Positions 33,935-42,997 of a stretch of DNA of 64,000 bases are shown in pieces. Numbering within the stretch: the stretch's first letter is position 1; each line of letters starts with the position of its first letter. The translations under genes and the position numbers were made by a program. This DNA is from an uncultured Eubacteriales bacterium (GTDB lineage Bacteria; Bacillota; Clostridia; Peptostreptococcales; Anaerovoracaceae). A model generated the notes under the pieces. That model had not been told where the DNA came from. It worked only from the letters and a program-made list of their open reading frames with translations, and made no database searches. The stretch lies in contig CACYFF010000009.1 in NCBI GenBank assembly GCA_902773665.1, forward strand, positions 27,964 to 91,963, given 5' to 3'.

Positions 33935-35119
33935 ATGGATTGGCAGGAGAAAAAGATCCTGGCGGCGAGGCTGCGGGGCTTAAGCGTTTTCCGCGGCGTG
34001 CTGGAAAACGGCGCTCCGATGGCCGTACTGGCGGAACTGCTGGACAGCGACGCTTCGTACAGACAGCTGGAACTGCTCGGCGCGTTCTGTTACGGTCTTG
34101 CCCCCTGGGAGGGCGATTTCAGCCGTTTTCTGAAGGAAAATGTTTTTGAGGATGAGAATCCCGTCATCCGGGCGAAAGCCGCCGGAAAAACGGTCTCAGG
34201 GGCCTTAGAAGCGAACTGCAGGGCAGACCTGGACCTGTTCTCCATGCTCAGCCGTCTCTCCCCGGAAGATCTGTGCCCGGAATACGAAGATCTGAGGCCC
34301 GTATTTACTTCCGAACCGGTGGACTTTGCTGCCGCATACGAAGAGAGGCTGGTCAACGTTTCGAAGTACGGCTACGGCGTGTTCGCCGGCGCCGGCATGC
34401 TGCGTCTGGATGCGGACGGTAAGATCGTTCTCGTGGAATCTCCGGACGCTATTACGCTGGACCGCTTCGTAGGCTACGAATACGAACGGGGCAGGGTGAT
34501 GGACAACACGAAAGCGCTGCTGGCCGGACGGCCCGCCGCCAACATGCTGCTGTACGGCGACGCGGGGACCGGCAAGTCCTCGACGATCAAAGCCGTAGCG
34601 AACGCGCTGCGGGGCGAGGGACTGCGCCTGATCGAACTGCGCAAGGACCAGCTTCTGAGCCTGTCTTCCGTGATGGGCCGCATCGCGGGAAATCCGTTAA
34701 AATTCATCATTTTTATCGACGATCTGTCCTTCAATAAGAACGACAGCGAATTCTCCATGCTGAAGGCAGCGCTGGAAGGGTCAGCCTCCGTGAAGGCCGA
34801 CAACGCTGTCATCTACGCCACGAGCAACCGCCGGCACATCGTCAAGGAGAGTTTTGCGGACCGCTCCGCCGCCATGGACGACGTGCACATCAACGACACG
34901 ATGCAGGAACTGATGAGCCTCTCGGACCGCTTCGGCGAAACGGTGTACTTCCAGAAGCCCAACAAGCAGCTGTATCTGCAGATCGTCAAGGATCTGGCGC
35001 AGCGGGCAGGCCTGGACATTCCTGAAGAAGAACTCTCGCAGAAAGCCGAAGCATACGCGCTGCGCAAGGGCAGCCGTTCCGCCCGGGCTGCAGAGCAGTT
35101 CGTGGACTCGCTGCGGTAG
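33935..35119 (+). CDS. AAA ATPase of the DUF815 family
   Basis: The 394-residue protein has an N-terminal helical region (about 1-170) and a AAA ATPase domain with Walker A GDAGTGKSS (about 206-214), Walker B FIIFIDDLSF (about 255-264) and sensor-1 IYATSNRRHI. DUF815 proteins are widespread AAA ATPases of unknown role. The start at 33935 has AGGAG eight bases upstream; a longer in-frame start would begin inside the ilvD terminator. The next gene starts 24 bases later. Confidence 0.88.
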   Translation: MDWQEKKILAARLRGLSVFRGVLENGAPMAVLAELLDSDASYRQLELLGAFCYGLAPWEGDFSRFLKENVFEDENPVIRAKAAGKTVSGALEANCRADLDLFSMLSRLSPEDLCPEYEDLRPVFTSEPVDFAAAYEERLVNVSKYGYGVFAGAGMLRLDADGKIVLVESPDAITLDRFVGYEYERGRVMDNTKALLAGRPAANMLLYGDAGTGKSSTIKAVANALRGEGLRLIELRKDQLLSLSSVMGRIAGNPLKFIIFIDDLSFNKNDSEFSMLKAALEGSASVKADNAVIYATSNRRHIVKESFADRSAAMDDVHINDTMQELMSLSDRFGETVYFQKPNKQLYLQIVKDLAQRAGLDIPEEELSQKAEAYALRKGSRSARAAEQFVDSLR

Positions 35120-35143
35120 GGCGCAGTTTCCGCGGGGGTTTTC

Positions 35144-36031
35144 ATGAACGAACGCAGAGAGGGCATCCTTGCAGGGGTGCTGAGCAACATCATATGGGGC
35201 GTGCTTCCTATCTACTGGCACGCCCTGCGTCCCATCGATTCCGGGGTCATCATCTTCTACCGGATCTTTTTGTGTACCGTCTCCAGCTATCTGGTGGCCC
35301 GGGCGAAATACAGCAGGGAAGAGCTGTTCGCACCCATGAAAGACCGCAAACTGCTGGCGAAATTTGTGTGTGCCGGTATCCTCATTACGCTCAACTGGTC
35401 GCTGTACATCTGGGCCGTGAATGCCAACCATGTGATCGATACTTCCATCGGTTACTACATCGAACCGGTGGTGGTGTGCTGCTTCGGCGTGCTGTTTTTC
35501 GGTGACCGTCTCAGCAAATACAAAGGCATCGCGCTGGCATTTGCTGCGGCGGGCATTGCCGTCATCGTTCTGTACTACCGCCGGATTCCCTTGATCTCAC
35601 TGGCTTTGGCGCTTTCGTTCTCTCTGTACGGAGCGGCGAAAAAGGGACTGTCGCAGCCACCGATCCTTTCTTTGTTTTACGAAACAATATTTCTGTCACC
35701 CATCGCTCTCGGGGTCATCCTGTACCTGGAGGGCACGGGGCAGGGGGCTTTCGCAGCTGTTTCGGATGCGCCGTGGAAGCTCCTGATGCTCCTGTTTGCC
35801 GGCATCCTGACGGCGACTCCCCTGATGCTGTTCGCCGAATCCGCCAACAAAGCCGGGCTGTTCGCCACCGGTCTCTGCGGATACATCTCTCCGACCATTT
35901 CGCTGTTTCTGAGCATCTATCTGTTCCACGAGCCCTTCGAACCGGTGCAGGCTATCGCGTTTGCCGTTATATGGGTCGGGCTGGCTTTCTTTACGTACGG
36001 GAAACTAAAAGAACCGTCCCCGAATGATTAA
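35144..36031 (+). CDS. rarD: EamA-family transporter RarD-like
   Basis: The 295-residue protein has ten predicted helices in two EamA repeats. The N-terminus (GVLSNIIWGVLPIYWHAL) and the TLNWSLYIWAVN-like segment (LNWSLYIWAVNANHVID) are characteristic of RarD. RarD proteins are drug/metabolite-superfamily permeases of unproven substrate. It lies directly after the DUF815 gene and probably shares its transcript. Confidence 0.88.
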   Translation: MNERREGILAGVLSNIIWGVLPIYWHALRPIDSGVIIFYRIFLCTVSSYLVARAKYSREELFAPMKDRKLLAKFVCAGILITLNWSLYIWAVNANHVIDTSIGYYIEPVVVCCFGVLFFGDRLSKYKGIALAFAAAGIAVIVLYYRRIPLISLALALSFSLYGAAKKGLSQPPILSLFYETIFLSPIALGVILYLEGTGQGAFAAVSDAPWKLLMLLFAGILTATPLMLFAESANKAGLFATGLCGYISPTISLFLSIYLFHEPFEPVQAIAFAVIWVGLAFFTYGKLKEPSPND

Positions 36032-36135
36032 TAAAACTGATCCTAAACATTAAATCTACCGTCTTAATTTATCCTTATTTTTACCGTATAATTGAACCAA
36101 TCGATACAGTTATCTGTGTGAGTTCTATATCGAGA

Positions 36136-36156
36136 CCCCGCACTGCGGGGTTTTTT
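36136..36156 (+). terminator. Intrinsic terminator downstream of rarD
   Basis: CCCCGC and GCGGGG pair around ACT and are followed by six T. Confidence 0.9.
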
Positions 36157-36240
36157 CGTGGGAAGAAATACGGATTGAACATTTGTTCTTTTTATGATAA
36201 CCTAAACAAAATAGCAATAGTCAGCTGAAAGGAGCGATCT

Positions 36241-36873
36241 ATGCCATTCGATTTCAAAAAGGAATATAAAGAGTTTTATCTGCCGAAGGACCGCCCGTCC
36301 ATCGTGACTGTGCCGCCCATGCAATTTGTCGCCGTCCGGGGCAAAGGTGACCCGAACGAGCCTGGCGGCACCTATCAGAAGGCGCTGGAAGTCCTGTATG
36401 GCATCGCGTATACCATTAAGATGAGCAAGATGGGGGACCACCGCATCGAAGGCTATTTCGATTACGTCGTGCCGCCGCTGGAAGGATTCTGGTGGCAGGA
36501 AGGGCTGCATGGCGTGGACTATGCCCGCAAGGCGGATTTCGAATGGATCTCCTGCATCCGGCTGCCGGATTTCGTTGCCCGGGCAGATTTTGACTGGGCT
36601 GCTGAAGAAGCGGCGCGAAAAAAGAAGATCGAACCCTCTTCTGCAGAATTACTGACCCTGGAGGAGGGACTCTGCGTGCAGTGCCTGCATGTCGGTCCTT
36701 ACGATACGGAACCGGCCACGGTGGAGAAGATGCACGCGTTTGCTGCAGAACAGGGCTATGAACTAGACTTTTCCGATGTGCGGCGTCACCACGAGATCTA
36801 CCTGAGCGACCCTCGTAAGACGGCGCCGGAAAAATGGAAGACCGTTATCCGCCATCCGGTGAAAAAGCTCTAA
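36241..36873 (+). CDS. GyrI-like small-molecule binding protein
   Basis: The 210-residue protein has the GyrI/SOUL-like fold pattern: an early MQFVAVRGKGDPN strand, GYFDYVVPPLEGFWWQ in the middle, and CVQCLHVGPYDTEPATVEKMHAF with the family glutamate/histidine region. Such domains bind hydrophobic or cationic drugs, alone or fused to MerR/AraC regulators. It stands upstream of a MerR regulator that carries its own ligand domain. GAAAGGAG precedes the ATG, and its stop codon lies within the first heptamer of the repeat cluster behind it. Confidence 0.88.
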   Translation: MPFDFKKEYKEFYLPKDRPSIVTVPPMQFVAVRGKGDPNEPGGTYQKALEVLYGIAYTIKMSKMGDHRIEGYFDYVVPPLEGFWWQEGLHGVDYARKADFEWISCIRLPDFVARADFDWAAEEAARKKKIEPSSAELLTLEEGLCVQCLHVGPYDTEPATVEKMHAFAAEQGYELDFSDVRRHHEIYLSDPRKTAPEKWKTVIRHPVKKL

Positions 36874-37011
36874 GTCTATTTTATTATTTAGAGCAAAAAG
36901 ACTTAGAAAACATAAGACAGTTCTACAAATTTTAACGAAATGACTTAGAATTCTTCCAAAATCTAAGTCATTTTTCATGGGAAGACGCAGTGGACTTAGA
37001 AAATCTAAGAC
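36870..37011. repeat. Cluster of GACTTAG/CTAAGTC heptamers
   Basis: Exact heptamers sit at 36870 (CTAAGTC), 36900 and 36942 (GACTTAG), 36963 (CTAAGTC) and 36993 (GACTTAG), with a one-mismatch CTAAGAC at 37005. They alternate in orientation, so several hairpins can form. The one at 36940-36971 is followed by T residues and can act as a terminator. The region is A+T-rich and non-coding. Confidence 0.75.
36940..36975 (+). terminator. Terminator behind the GyrI-like gene
   Basis: ATGACTTAGA pairs with TCTAAGTCAT around a 12-base loop, followed by TTTT. It is built from two of the heptamers in the cluster. Confidence 0.65.
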
Positions 37012-37098
37012 ACTAATCGAAATTTTAAATAATTGCCATAGAGTTGCTTTCTCCTCAGTTTTATGCTGCGGTATTTCGTGAAATATGAAAAAACATTC

Positions 37099-37129
37099 TT
37101 GACTCTCACGTTACGTCATAGTGTATAAA
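37099..37129 (+). promoter_or_regulatory. MerR-type promoter with 19-base spacer
   Basis: TTGACT (37099-37104) and TATAAA (37124-37129) are separated by 19 bases. The long spacer is the hallmark of promoters twisted open by MerR proteins. The spacer holds a partial dyad (ACT..ACG/CGT..AGT), centred around 37112. Autoregulation by the gene that follows is likely. Confidence 0.75.
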
Positions 37130-37151
37130 AGAAGCAGGATGGACGAAAACG

Positions 37152-37871
37152 ATGAGAACGGTTCATGAAGTCAGCGAGCTGTCCGGGGTCAGCATAAGAA
37201 CGCTGCACCATTACGATGCGGTTGGCCTGCTAAAGCCAACGTGCGTGACCCAGGCAGGGTACCGGCTGTACGACGATATGGCGCTGGAGCGGCTGCAGAC
37301 GATCCTGTTTTTCCGGGAACTGCAGTTTTCTCTGAAGGAGATCCGGACGATCCTGGACGATCCCGGGTTCGACCAGAAGGAAGCGCTGCGCCAGCAGATC
37401 CGGCTATTGGAACTGCAGAAAGAACGCATCGGCCGTTTGATCTCTTATGCACAGAAACAGATGGAAGAGGGGGACACAGACATGGATTTCGACACATTCG
37501 ACAGAGAAGAACTCGATCGTTATAAAGAAGAGGTAAAGCAGAGATGGGGCGGTACGGAAGCCTACCGGGAATCCCAGGAGAAGGCTGCCGCCGGCGTGCA
37601 GCCGGATGCGGAAGGCTTGATGGCGATCTTCCGCGAGCTCGGCGCCATGAAGGACCGGCAGCCGGAAGACCGTTCCGTACAGGAAAAAGTAAAAGAACTG
37701 CAGGACCACATCTCGCAGCACTTTTACACCTGCACGAAGGAGATCCTGAAGGGGCTCGGCGAGATGTACGCAGAAGACGAACGGTTCCGCCGCAATATCG
37801 ACAAAGCCGGCGGAGAGGGTACAGCCGTATTTGTCCGCGACGCCATCCGGATCTACTGCAGCAGGAATTGA
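37152..37871 (+). CDS. MerR family regulator with TipAS ligand-binding domain
   Basis: The 239-residue protein has an N-terminal winged helix-turn-helix (VHEVSELSGVSIRTLHHYDAVGLLKP), a coiled-coil dimer helix (about 75-115) and a C-terminal TipAS antibiotic-recognition domain (about 125-236). TipAL/Mta-type proteins sense thiopeptides or other drugs and activate their own promoter. The MerR-type promoter just upstream fits this. Only a weak AGGA ribosome site precedes the ATG. Confidence 0.92.
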   Translation: MRTVHEVSELSGVSIRTLHHYDAVGLLKPTCVTQAGYRLYDDMALERLQTILFFRELQFSLKEIRTILDDPGFDQKEALRQQIRLLELQKERIGRLISYAQKQMEEGDTDMDFDTFDREELDRYKEEVKQRWGGTEAYRESQEKAAAGVQPDAEGLMAIFRELGAMKDRQPEDRSVQEKVKELQDHISQHFYTCTKEILKGLGEMYAEDERFRRNIDKAGGEGTAVFVRDAIRIYCSRN

Positions 37872-37897
37872 ACCGGTTCATTCCCGGAAAGCATAAC

Positions 37898-37925
37898 AAA
37901 AGAGCGGGGCAGACCCCGCTCTTTT
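37898..37925. terminator. Bidirectional terminator between the MerR gene and pspA
   Basis: AAAAGAGCGGGG pairs with CCCCGCTCTTTT around CAGA, giving A-runs and T-runs on both sides. It serves the two convergent genes. Confidence 0.92.
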
Positions 37926-37944
37926 GCATCGTATGGATTCCTGA

Positions 37945-38622
37945 TTACAGGCCCAGTTCTTCCTTCAGTCTGGCGAGCTCGTCGTCTACGGACGCGGTCA
38001 TGCCGGCCTGATACTTGGCTTCGATGGCAGCAGCTTCGTCAATGGGCTCCGCTTCCAGCTCGGCCTTTGCATTGGCGATGTCCAGCATCTTGTCGGCCTT
38101 CTGTTCCATCTTCTCGAATTCGCCCATGACCTTGTCGAACTTGTCGGCGGTGCCGGTGTACTTGTTGACGGTCTCCTGGGTGTTGGCGATGGATACCTTA
38201 GCCTTGATGGCCTGCTTCTTCGCTTCCAGCTGAGCGATGTCTGCGGTCAGCTTGTCGTGCAGCTGTCTCATCTTGGTGGCGTTCTCGTGGGCGACTGCAT
38301 ATGCGGTCTCCAGGGAAGCGCCTACGGTCTCGAGGTTCTGCTTCTTCGCGAGGAAGATCTTGGCGTCGCCTTCGTTGCCGGCCTGCAGTGCCTGGATGGC
38401 CAGACCCTGGTACTTGGCGATCTCCGCCTTATTCTCGTCGAGCATTCTCTTCGCTCTGGTTTCCTCTGCCATAACGGCAGCGGTCTCCTGCTTGACGTCA
38501 GCCAGATCCTTTCTGGCCTTGACCAGGTACTGGTCGATCATCTTTGCGGGATCTTCTGCCTTGTCCAGCAGGGCGTTGATGTTTGCGCCGAGAATGTCAG
38601 CGAATCTGGATAACATGCTCAT
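37945..38622 (-). CDS. pspA: PspA/IM30 family envelope-stress protein
   Basis: The 225-residue, almost wholly coiled-coil protein has an N-terminal amphipathic helix (MSMLSRFADILGANINALL) and the conserved DPAKMIDQYL segment. PspA proteins polymerise on the inner face of the membrane and protect it under stress. It follows the TPM-like membrane protein gene by 15 bases on the minus strand, with AAAGGAGG overlapping that gene's stop. No pspC or pspF-type gene is nearby. Confidence 0.93.
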   Translation of the reverse strand: MSMLSRFADILGANINALLDKAEDPAKMIDQYLVKARKDLADVKQETAAVMAEETRAKRMLDENKAEIAKYQGLAIQALQAGNEGDAKIFLAKKQNLETVGASLETAYAVAHENATKMRQLHDKLTADIAQLEAKKQAIKAKVSIANTQETVNKYTGTADKFDKVMGEFEKMEQKADKMLDIANAKAELEAEPIDEAAAIEAKYQAGMTASVDDELARLKEELGL

Positions 38623-38637
38623 TTTGGTTTTCCTCCT

Positions 38638-39849
38638 TTAATTATCGTTGTTGTAAATATTGGAATCATATTTTTTAGCGAGTTCCTCCGCCTTTTGGGT
38701 GGTCTCGGTATCGCCGAAGGTCTCGAGCGGGGTGTTGAGGATCTCCTTGTCCCGTTCATCCTGCTCCTTCTTGTTTTTCGCCCGCATGCGCAGCAGGGCG
38801 ATGACCGCAAGCACGATGAGGACGATGCCTGCGATGATGGTGGGATAGTACCAGGCCGGTCTCGTGACCTTCATGATCGCCGCGCCCGCTTCCTCGAACA
38901 CCGCGCCGAAATATTCGGAATTATCCTTGGAACTGTCGTAGTAATACCGGTCGAAATAGTCCATCAGGATCTCGCCGGCTTCTTCGTCGATGACGGACTG
39001 CGCCTGGATGCCTGCGGTGTAGTACACGGTGTATTCGCCGTCGTAGTACTCGTGGAAGATGACCAGCAGATGGGCTTCGTCGATCTGTCCGTTGGCTGCC
39101 GTAAACAGCTCGTCGTAGGTGGCGTCCGCGAAATTGATGAAGTCGTTGGACTTCGGGCTGGTCTCGCCGTCCACCGTATCCGTCAGGTACAGATAGGGCA
39201 TAACGCCGGTCGCGTCGTAGAAGCTCTTCATGCCGCTTTCCACGGTGCTCTTCTTGGTGATCCAGCCGAGCTCGTCGGTATAATACCCGTTCTTGACGGT
39301 GACCGCGTTGGCAGGCAGCGGTTCTCTCTGCGTCGTGGAGTAGGTGATGTCGTTCGAACTGCTCTGGTTCTGCTCTCCGTAAAGTCCTGCCCACAGGCCG
39401 CCGAACACCACCGCCATAACGGTGAGGATGACGATGATGAGGATGAAGGAGTACAGACAGCCGATGTTGACCCTGGGACCGCCGGAGTATCCTTTATAGC
39501 CCTTGTGGTAGGGTTCGTTCGTATTCTGGTTTCCGTAATTGCCCGAACTTGAACTGTACGGCTGCGGATTGACCGGTCTGCCTGTGTTCATGAAGATGAT
39601 CGGTCTTACCGGGCGGGGCGAACCGCCGCTGCTGAACGGACTGCTATGATAATTCCCGAAGCTGTTGCTGGACGGTCTGCTGTGATTGAACGTACTGGAC
39701 GACCTTCCGCCCGAAAAACTGCCGAAAGACCGGCTTCCGCTGCTGAAAGAACGTCCGCCGCCTCCGGATGATCTCATTCCGGAACTTCTGGACCCCCCGA
39801 ACCCGCCGCCGCGGCTGCCGCCGGAGAATCCCCCTGAGCTTCTGCCCAT
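38638..39849 (-). CDS. Membrane protein with Gly/Ser-rich N-terminus and TPM-like domain
   Basis: The 403-residue protein begins with about 90 residues of Gly, Ser, Arg and Phe repeats (GGF, RSSG, GGRS units). A membrane helix (about 128-150), an extracytoplasmic domain (about 175-320) resembling TPM/YgcG folds (short GWITKKSTVESGMKSFYD and GVMPYLYLTD segments) and a second helix (about 325-345) follow, with a charged cytoplasmic tail. An AGGAGG site supports the start at 39849. The pairing with pspA suggests an envelope-stress role. The TPM assignment is by pattern only. Confidence 0.75.
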   Translation of the reverse strand: MGRSSGGFSGGSRGGGFGGSRSSGMRSSGGGGRSFSSGSRSFGSFSGGRSSSTFNHSRPSSNSFGNYHSSPFSSGGSPRPVRPIIFMNTGRPVNPQPYSSSSGNYGNQNTNEPYHKGYKGYSGGPRVNIGCLYSFILIIVILTVMAVVFGGLWAGLYGEQNQSSSNDITYSTTQREPLPANAVTVKNGYYTDELGWITKKSTVESGMKSFYDATGVMPYLYLTDTVDGETSPKSNDFINFADATYDELFTAANGQIDEAHLLVIFHEYYDGEYTVYYTAGIQAQSVIDEEAGEILMDYFDRYYYDSSKDNSEYFGAVFEEAGAAIMKVTRPAWYYPTIIAGIVLIVLAVIALLRMRAKNKKEQDERDKEILNTPLETFGDTETTQKAEELAKKYDSNIYNNDN

Positions 39850-39988
39850 GATCCTGATACCTCCTTGTGTCAATTCTGTGTTGTTTATATAATCATAGCA
39901 CAAACGCTTGTATATTTGTGGTATAATTTGCTTCGTTTGAAAAGTGAAAAGATTTTGAAATATCACTGTAATATCGAAAGGCAGCAAC

Positions 39989-42900
39989 ATGTCCTGGAAG
40001 GATCGTTTAAAGAAATATTGTGAAGAGCATCAGGGTCTCCTGATGGGCCTGGACATCGGGTCCACCACGGCGAAGATCGTCGTCGTGGAGAACGGAGAGA
40101 TCCTGTTTCAGAAATACGAAAGACATTTTTCCCAGGTGCGCCAGAAGGCTGTGGAACTCACCAGAGAGGCGGAAAGCTTCCTGAAGGGAAGAACGTTTAC
40201 CGCATCCATCTCCGGCAGCGCCGGATTGGGCCTTGCCAAAGCGGCAGGCCTGCCGTTCGTACAGGAAGTCTTCGCTACCGGTCAGGTGGTGGAGGTCCTG
40301 GAACCGGAAACGGATGTCGTCGTGGAACTGGGCGGAGAGGACGCGAAGGTCATCTTCTTCCGCGGGGGCATGGATGAACGCATGAACGGCAGCTGCGCAG
40401 GCGGCACCGGCGCCTTTATCGACCAGATGGCCACGCTGCTCAATGTCTCCGTGGAAAAGCTGGACGAACTGGCGCTGCAGCATGAGCGCATCTATCCCAT
40501 CGCGAGCCGCTGCGGCGTGTTTGCGAAATCCGACATCCAGCCGCTGCTCAACCAGGGCGCAAAGAAAGAAGATATTGCCGCATCCGTATACCAGGCAGTC
40601 GTCGACCAGACCATCGCGGGATTGGCGCAGGGCCGGCGCATCGAAGGCCACGTCATGTTCCTCGGCGGGCCGCTGCACTATTGCCAGGGCCTGCGTGACC
40701 GCTTCCAGCAGACCTTAAAACTCTCGGACGAAGACGCCGTCTTCCCAGAATACGGCCGTTTTGCCGTGGCGCTGGGCGCTGCGTTCTACGGCACGGGTCA
40801 GGAAGCCCGTTATACCTATGAACAGTGGCTGTCCGCTCTGGAGAACGCTGCAGGCGCCTCCGTCAAGACCGAACATGCCAAACCGCTGTTCGAAGACGAG
40901 GCGGAATATGCGGCATTCCTCGAACGCCACAGCCGGGCGAAGGTCCCGGCAAGAGATTTGGAAGGGTATGCCGGCAAAGCTTACCTGGGCATCGACTGCG
41001 GCAGCACCACTACGAAGCTGGTCCTGATCGATCCGGAAGGCACCATCCTGTATTCCTACTACGGCAACAACAAGGGCAACCCGGTGGACGTGGTGCGCGA
41101 ACATCTGGGCATCATCTATGAAAAGGCCGATGCGGGGCTCACCATCGCCGGCTCCGCCGTTACCGGCTACGGCGAGGAACTCATCCAGCGGGCATTCCAT
41201 CTGGACGGCGGTCTCGTGGAGACCATGGCGCACTACAGCGCAGCCAGGTTCTTCAACCCCGACGTGGATTTCATCATGGATATCGGCGGCCAGGACATGA
41301 AATGCCTGTCCATCCGCAACGACTCCATCGATTCCATCATCCTGAACGAAGCCTGCAGCTCCGGCTGCGGCAGCTTTATCGAGACCTTTGCGAGAGCGCT
41401 GGGCTATCCGATCGCGGATTTCGCGAAGCTCGGTCTGTTCTCCCGCAACCCCGTGGATCTGGGCAGCCGCTGTACGGTGTTCATGAACAGCTCCGTCAAG
41501 CAGGCTCAGAAAGACGGCGCCGACGTGACGGACATCTCTGCGGGTCTCTCCATGAGCATCGTCAAGAACGCGCTGTTCAAGGTGCTCCGGGTGCAGTCTG
41601 CCAAGGATCTGGGCGAGCACATCGTCGTCCAGGGCGGCACCTTCCTCAACGACGCGGTGCTGCGCTCCTTCGAACGCGAACTGGGAGCTGAGGTCACAAG
41701 ACCTGCCATCGCAGGCCTGATGGGTGCCTTCGGTGCAGCGCTCTTTGCCAAGAAACTCAACGTCGAAACATCCTCCACGGTAAGCGCGGAAGAGCTAAAA
41801 ACGTTCACCCATACCTCGGAAACGGTCACCTGCAACGGCTGCACGAACCACTGTCCGCTCACGATCAACACCTTCTTCGGCGATGAGAAATACGTCTCCG
41901 GCAACAAGTGCGAGCGGGGCGGTCTGCTGGCGCTGGGCAAGAAGCCCGAGACCGCGGCCAAGCTGCCGAACCTGTACCGGTATAAGAGAGAAAAGCTCTT
42001 AAAGCTCAAGGCGGATAGGGGCGAAGGGCCTTACACCATCGGCATCCCCATGTCTTTGGGCGTCTTCGAACTGGCGCCCATGTGGCATACCATTTTCCGC
42101 AAACTGGGCTTTAAGGTCGAGATGACGGGCTTTTCCGACAAAAGGATCTATGCGAAGGGTCAATACACCATTCCCTCCGATACGGCATGCTATCCGGCCA
42201 AGCTGATGCACGGCCACGTGGAGAGCCTGCTGGAGAAGGGTGTGGACGCAGTGTTCTATCCCTGCCTTACGTATAATTACCACGAGAGCAACGCCACGGA
42301 CAATTTCTACAACTGCCCGGTCGTGGCCTATTACAGCGAAGTCCTGAACGGCAACATGGACAGCCTGCATCAGGACGGCGTCAAATTCCTGTATCCCTAT
42401 CTGGCGGTCAACGACAAGAAACAGCTGGCCAAGGGCCTCTGCGAATGCCTCAACGAAGCGTTCGGCGGCTTTGCGCTGTCGGCGGTGGAAGGCGCTGTCG
42501 AAGCGGGTCACAAGGCGTACGAGGAATGGATGGCAGACGTGCGCGAAGAGGGCGGCAAGGCCCTGGCCTGGGCCCGTCAGAACGGAAAGCGCATCATGGT
42601 GCTGGCCGGCCGTCCGTACCATGTGGACAGCGGCATCTGCCAGGGCATGGACCAGCTGATCGAATCCCTGGGTTTCGTCATCGTGTCCGAGGACTGCGTG
42701 TCCAACCTGGTGACCCCGCAGAAAGTCAACGTGCTCAACCAGTGGGTGTACCACGCGAGACTATATAACGCTGCGAAATACGTTGGTCTGCACGACGACT
42801 GCCAGCTGGTGCAGCTTGTTTCGTTCGGCTGCGGCCTGGATGCCATCACGACGGACGAAGTCCGGGCGATCCTGGAGCGCTACGGCAAACTGTATACGCA

Positions 42901-42997
42901 GATCAAGATAGACGAGATCAACAATCTGGGCGCTGCGAAGATCCGGCTGCGCAGCCTGGTCGGCGCCCTGGAGGAGAGAGAAGCGAAATGGAAATAG
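39989..42997 (+). CDS. 2-hydroxyacyl-CoA dehydratase activase-type fusion (two BadF/BcrA ASKHA domains plus DUF2229)
   Basis: The 1002-residue protein has two ASKHA ATPase domains. The first has GLDIGSTTAK near residue 20 and cysteine segments CAGGTGAF and SRCGVF. The second has GIDCGSTTTK near 333, CSSGCGSF and SRCTVF. In each, the cysteines match those that hold the dimer-bridging [4Fe-4S] cluster of HgdC-type activators. A Cys-rich linker near 610 (CNGCTNHC) and a dehydratase-like DUF2229 region (about 650-1000) follow. Such archerases use ATP to drive very low-potential electron transfer. The substrate is unknown. The next gene overlaps it by ten bases. Confidence 0.9.
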   Translation: MSWKDRLKKYCEEHQGLLMGLDIGSTTAKIVVVENGEILFQKYERHFSQVRQKAVELTREAESFLKGRTFTASISGSAGLGLAKAAGLPFVQEVFATGQVVEVLEPETDVVVELGGEDAKVIFFRGGMDERMNGSCAGGTGAFIDQMATLLNVSVEKLDELALQHERIYPIASRCGVFAKSDIQPLLNQGAKKEDIAASVYQAVVDQTIAGLAQGRRIEGHVMFLGGPLHYCQGLRDRFQQTLKLSDEDAVFPEYGRFAVALGAAFYGTGQEARYTYEQWLSALENAAGASVKTEHAKPLFEDEAEYAAFLERHSRAKVPARDLEGYAGKAYLGIDCGSTTTKLVLIDPEGTILYSYYGNNKGNPVDVVREHLGIIYEKADAGLTIAGSAVTGYGEELIQRAFHLDGGLVETMAHYSAARFFNPDVDFIMDIGGQDMKCLSIRNDSIDSIILNEACSSGCGSFIETFARALGYPIADFAKLGLFSRNPVDLGSRCTVFMNSSVKQAQKDGADVTDISAGLSMSIVKNALFKVLRVQSAKDLGEHIVVQGGTFLNDAVLRSFERELGAEVTRPAIAGLMGAFGAALFAKKLNVETSSTVSAEELKTFTHTSETVTCNGCTNHCPLTINTFFGDEKYVSGNKCERGGLLALGKKPETAAKLPNLYRYKREKLLKLKADRGEGPYTIGIPMSLGVFELAPMWHTIFRKLGFKVEMTGFSDKRIYAKGQYTIPSDTACYPAKLMHGHVESLLEKGVDAVFYPCLTYNYHESNATDNFYNCPVVAYYSEVLNGNMDSLHQDGVKFLYPYLAVNDKKQLAKGLCECLNEAFGGFALSAVEGAVEAGHKAYEEWMADVREEGGKALAWARQNGKRIMVLAGRPYHVDSGICQGMDQLIESLGFVIVSEDCVSNLVTPQKVNVLNQWVYHARLYNAAKYVGLHDDCQLVQLVSFGCGLDAITTDEVRAILERYGKLYTQIKIDEINNLGAAKIRLRSLVGALEEREAKWK

